From: Holophagaceae bacterium
GTDB lineage: Bacteria; Acidobacteriota; Holophagae; Holophagales; Holophagaceae
Direction of reading: 5' to 3'
Assembly: GCA_025355915.1 (NCBI GenBank)
Contig: JANXYT010000457.1
Span: forward strand, 1 to 5,303
Length of the DNA: 5,303 bases
Positions within the stretch are counted from its first letter, which is position 1, and each line of letters begins with the position of its first letter. Position numbers and translations under genes: made by a program. The notes under the pieces were generated by a model. That model saw only the letters and a program-made list of their open reading frames with translations, did not search any database and was not told the DNA's origin. This document shows positions 5,093 to 5,303 of this stretch, piece by piece.

Positions 5093-5303
5093 CTAGTTTT
5101 CGGTCTCGACGATCTTCTCCAGCGCCTTGTGCTCCTCGACAAAGAAGTCCATGGCCTTCTTCAGGGAGTCCTGCATGGAGACCTTGGGCTCGAAGCCGAA
5201 GGTGCTCTGCATGCGTTTGATGCTGGGGGTGCGGCGGGCCACGTCCTGGTAGCCCTTGCCATAGAAGTCGCCACTGCCCACTTCGATCATGCGGCCCTCG
5301 GGA
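5093..5303 (-). CDS. ArnA-like UDP-glucuronate decarboxylase (SDR family), C-terminal fragment; rest outside the window
   Basis: Only the last 69 residues are present. They include FYGKGYQDVARRTPSIKRMQ and then GFEPKVSMQDSLKKAMDFF. This closely follows the end of the E. coli ArnA dehydrogenase domain, which reads YYGKGYQDVEHRKPSIRN and then WEPKIDMQETIDETLDFF. The second Arg of ARRTPS (codon 5231-5233) lines up with ArnA Arg619, an acid/base residue needed for decarboxylation, so the fragment is more ArnA-like than a generic sugar epimerase. The known reaction is NAD-dependent oxidation and decarboxylation of UDP-glucuronate to UDP-4-keto-pentose, the first committed step towards L-Ara4N. Whether the N-terminal formyltransferase domain of ArnA is fused cannot be told here. 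A UDP-xylose synthase or related decarboxylase is the main alternative. It ends nine bases before the ArnT-like start and is probably in the same operon. Confidence 0.82.
   Translation of the reverse strand, partial: PEGRMIEVGSGDFYGKGYQDVARRTPSIKRMQSTFGFEPKVSMQDSLKKAMDFFVEEHKALEKIVETEN

Noticed and set aside
1..5303. tRNA, rRNA, riboswitch or transposase genes
   Set aside because: No cloverleaf, rRNA-like or recognised riboswitch sequence and no transposase motifs were seen; the minus-strand genes and the one plus-strand gene account for almost all of the window.

Overview
The window is GC-rich and densely coded, and reads like part of an envelope lipopolysaccharide (LPS) or lipid A modification locus of a Gram-negative bacterium. 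The genus cannot be fixed from this sequence. The gene style loosely suggests Acidobacteriota (Holophaga/Geothrix type) or a deltaproteobacterium-like lineage, which is a low-confidence impression.

The main unit runs right to left on the minus strand. It begins with the C-terminal end of an ArnA-like UDP-glucuronate decarboxylase (5093-5303, N-terminus outside the window). Nine bases later comes a 554-residue ArnT-like membrane glycosyltransferase (3419-5083). A gap then holds one small gene in the opposite orientation. After it come a second, divergent ArnT-like transferase (1244-3028), a family 9 (heptosyltransferase-type) glycosyltransferase (246-1247) and the N-terminal part of an ArnE-like small membrane flippase subunit (1-249). 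The last three genes are joined by two ATGA stop/start overlaps.

Together the genes suggest that a UDP-pentose precursor is made in the cytoplasm, the undecaprenyl-phosphate-linked sugar is flipped by an ArnE/F-type pair, and ArnT-like enzymes transfer it to lipid A or another envelope acceptor. The GT9 enzyme would act on the LPS core or a related glycan. ArnB, ArnC, ArnD and ArnF are not visible here and may lie outside. Two ArnT paralogues in one locus suggest two acceptors or two donor sugars.

Three things stand out. (1) The second ArnT gene carries a 96-bp element with inverted ends and a 15-bp perfect internal stem. It adds exactly 32 codons in frame in a loop between membrane segments, and it looks like a member of the dispersed CACGAAGA-type repeats of environmental bacteria. 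(2) The small plus-strand gene (3083-3331) encodes a predicted exported, strongly basic peptide built almost entirely of 11-residue repeats, resembling in architecture LEA group 3 or synuclein-type amphipathic repeats. (3) The short convergent gap after it (3332-3418) contains a nested hairpin with a tandem 7-mer at its base, a plausible terminator for the small gene.

No RNA genes, CRISPR array, transposase or replication origin were seen. No gap without a gene is longer than about 90 bases.
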